This document shows, piece after piece, positions 62,401 to 64,000 of a DNA stretch of 64,000 bases. Source of the stretch: Rossellomorea sp. BNER (GTDB lineage Bacteria; Bacillota; Bacilli; Bacillales; Bacillaceae_B); contig JANAVG010000013.1 of the NCBI GenBank assembly GCA_024213275.1, positions 81,545 through 145,544 on the forward strand, in the 5' to 3' direction. The translations under genes and the position numbers were made by a program. A model generated the notes under the pieces. That model worked only from the letters and a program-made list of their open reading frames with translations, made no database searches and was not told the origin of the DNA. The first letter of the stretch is position 1; every line of letters begins with the position of its first letter.

Positions 62401-62424
62401 ATTAAACTAGGAGGAAATAATAAT

Positions 62425-62691
62425 ATGAAAAATCTTGACAAAGGCACGGTCATTCGGACGGTGCTTCTTTTAATTGCGTTAATTAACCAAACATTAATTA
62501 TGGTAGGCATGCCAATCATTCCAATTGAGGAAGGACAAATTACTAGTCTGGTAGATGGTATCTATCTAGTAGGGTCTATTCTATTTACGATAGTGACTAT
62601 AGTCATGGCGTGGTTCAAGAATAACTATGTCACTAGGAATGGCAAGTTACAGAAGAAAGCATTGCAAACTCAAGGGTTAATTAAGAAATAA
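62425..62691 (+). CDS. Second holin (SPP1/XhlB-like)
   Basis: An 88-aa protein: VIRTVLLLIALINQTLIMVG and LVGSILFTIVTIVMAWFKNN, the SPP1-type holin signature, then a basic tail. Two holin-like genes next to an amidase resemble the PBSX xhlAB-xlyA layout. Confidence 0.88.
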   Translation: MKNLDKGTVIRTVLLLIALINQTLIMVGMPIIPIEEGQITSLVDGIYLVGSILFTIVTIVMAWFKNNYVTRNGKLQKKALQTQGLIKK

Positions 62692-62720
62692 AGCTCTCAA
62701 TTTGGAGGGCTTTTTATTTT
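62692..62720 (+). terminator. Hairpin between holin and amidase
   Basis: AAGCTCTC / GGAGGGCTT stem with G-U pairing, then TTTTTATTTT. Confidence 0.6.
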
Positions 62721-62740
62721 GAAAAAGGAGAGGATTGTAA

Positions 62741-63907
62741 ATGGTTAAACTGAATTACAAGAAGAAGCACATAAAAAAACACCCTACAACAAGAACAGGG
62801 ATTAAATTAATCAGAGTCCAAGCAATTGTAGATCATTGGACTGCAAATTATGGGGCATCTGCGTTAAATCATTTTAAATACTTCAATACGACACTTCCAA
62901 ACCTAAATGATAACTTACCTGAGAATAAAAAGAGATATGCAACTGCGCATATCTTTGTAGATAAAAATGAAGCCTTAGAATTAGTACCACTTGATGAAGT
63001 TTGTTTTGGAGCTAATGATGGTGGAACTCCAGGATTAAAACTTTCCACCTTAAGAGCAACACATCCTCAATACAAAGAAGGAAACGCAAACTTACTATGT
63101 CTTCATGTTGAAATGTGTGTTGAAGAAGATGGAACTATTCATCCTGACACTATTGCACGTACAGCATTAGTTCATCAATATCTACAAAAGAAGTTTCCAC
63201 AACTCAAAGATACAAAGAATCGAATTGTCCGACACTTTGATGTAACTGGAAAGAACTGTCCAGCTCCAATGATTTCAGACGCTTCTAAATGGAATGAATT
63301 ACTCGAATTAACAGATGCAAAAGTCGTAATACCACCAAAGAATCCAGCAGAAGTGATTCCTGAAGAAAAGCCTTCTAACCCCGAAAATAAAACAAACTGG
63401 TTAAGATCAAAAACGGAAGGCTTAAGATATTATGACACCCCTTCTTGGTTAGATAAAGACGTTGCAGGACGTTTACAAAAGGGATATGGATTCCCACAAA
63501 CTGTCCGCAAAATTTGGGTTAAGGATCCAAGAGACAATTCTGCTGCATGGCAATACGAAGTTAAAAACAGTCGCGGAAAAGTATTTTACGTTACGGCTGC
63601 TGAAAAGCATGTATCAGTTGAAAGGGAAGCAGCTAAATCAACAGCAAAGAAACCATTACCTCCTAAACAGAGGGGGCCAAAGCCAATTGGAGAAATTACT
63701 ATTATAGGTGTTAGCAATGCTGCAATCATTCAAGACAGACCGGACAGACTTAAATCCAAAAACCTAGGAACAATCGACAAAGGAAAAAAGATTAAAGTGA
63801 CTGGGTCAGTTCGTGGGAAAAATAGTACTAGTGGTTATTGGGAGGTTATATTTAAAGGAAGACTTGGGTATGTAACAGGTGAATTTGGAAAGTATTATTC
63901 ATATTAA
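62741..63907 (+). CDS. N-acetylmuramoyl-L-alanine amidase endolysin
   Basis: A 388-aa endolysin. The Amidase_2 domain (about 20-190) shows the zinc residues: His in AIVDHWTANYGA, then YATAHIFVD, LHVEMCVEEDG, and His/Cys in RHFDVTGKNCPAP. The C-terminal part (about 220-388) has a wall-binding-like domain (TEGLRYYDTPSW) and an SH3b domain (GYWEVIFKGRLGYVTGEFG). It cuts cell-wall peptides from muramic acid at lysis. Confidence 0.93.
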   Translation: MVKLNYKKKHIKKHPTTRTGIKLIRVQAIVDHWTANYGASALNHFKYFNTTLPNLNDNLPENKKRYATAHIFVDKNEALELVPLDEVCFGANDGGTPGLKLSTLRATHPQYKEGNANLLCLHVEMCVEEDGTIHPDTIARTALVHQYLQKKFPQLKDTKNRIVRHFDVTGKNCPAPMISDASKWNELLELTDAKVVIPPKNPAEVIPEEKPSNPENKTNWLRSKTEGLRYYDTPSWLDKDVAGRLQKGYGFPQTVRKIWVKDPRDNSAAWQYEVKNSRGKVFYVTAAEKHVSVEREAAKSTAKKPLPPKQRGPKPIGEITIIGVSNAAIIQDRPDRLKSKNLGTIDKGKKIKVTGSVRGKNSTSGYWEVIFKGRLGYVTGEFGKYYSY

Positions 63908-63955
63908 TACCAGCAAGATAAAAGAGGCTGGGACAAAACCAGTGAATAAATGAAA

Positions 63956-63997
63956 AGAGTCTGTGAGAAGGTGCAATCTTCTCACAGACTCTTTTTA
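63956..63997 (+). terminator. Strong terminator after the lysis genes
   Basis: A perfect 15-bp stem (AGAGTCTGTGAGAAG / CTTCTCACAGACTCT) with a 7-nt loop and five T residues. It ends the late operon near the window edge. Confidence 0.85.
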
Positions 63998-64000
63998 TAA

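Noticed and set aside
16000..64000. Contig chimaera instead of a prophage
   Set aside because: The integrase lies at the break in the expected orientation and the phage modules follow in full order. It cannot be excluded for 23.6-32.6 kb without reads.

Overview
The window comes from the chromosome of a low-GC, endospore-forming Bacillaceae bacterium (Bacillus sensu lato). The evidence is a gene run in the same order as the rpmG-yqg-comG segment of Bacillus subtilis, with GluP, SpoVAF, YqgQ, GlcK, an LtaS-type enzyme, a LysM/M14 peptidase, YqgU to YqgY and a tRNA-Gln, plus strong AGGAGG ribosome binding sites and Rho-independent terminators. This host part covers about 1 to 16.05 kb. It carries two dispersed repeat families: a 170-bp MITE-like element (two copies and one relic) and a pair of 105-bp hairpin repeats.

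At about 16.05 kb the competence ATPase gene comGA is cut just after its Walker B / TGH motif and continues as foreign DNA. Everything from there to the end of the window is inserted. The rest of comGA and the right attachment site are not seen, so the element runs past 64 kb. The first inserted gene is a large serine recombinase, broken by a 2-bp insertion that completes a perfect hairpin. The element looks like a prophage locked inside a competence gene.

Between the integrase and the phage repressor lie 15 kb of cargo (17.6 to 32.5 kb). The first half looks like an accessory or defence cluster: an ImmA/IrrE protease behind a promoter with a LexA-like box, three overlapping unknown genes (a 402-aa protein, a zinc-ribbon protein, a two-TM coiled-coil protein), a tandem-helical plus BRCT protein, a dead PD-(D/E)XK gene, and a reverse transcriptase with a helical C-terminal domain. 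The second half (23.7 to 32.5 kb) looks like host-derived DNA: M29 aminopeptidase, DUF3231 proteins (one broken), a CGNR regulator with an NTF2-like partner, an orphan T-box riboswitch in front of gene debris, and two GNAT acetyltransferases. It is punctuated by at least six copies of a second MITE-like repeat.

From 32.5 kb a skin/PBSX-type siphophage genome follows in canonical order: CI-like repressor and divergent Cro-like gene with five 15-bp operators; YqaI, YqaJ exonuclease, RecT, AbrB and a replication initiator with internal 12-bp iterons; small regulators including a convergent Sda-like ORF; XtrA; a three-gene cassette (DUF3427/DUF3883 nuclease-like, DUF1643, GmrSD-like DUF262/HNH) between two 70-bp direct repeats; a late sigma-like regulator; terminase, portal, MuF, scaffold, capsid, connectors, tail tube, frameshifted tail chaperones, tape measure, distal tail protein, tail endopeptidase/fibre, two holins and an amidase endolysin.

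The best candidates for undescribed biology are the 18.2 to 20.4 kb three-gene operon, the reverse transcriptase, the repeat-flanked GmrSD-type cassette, and the small genes hidden between 38.0 and 38.4 kb.
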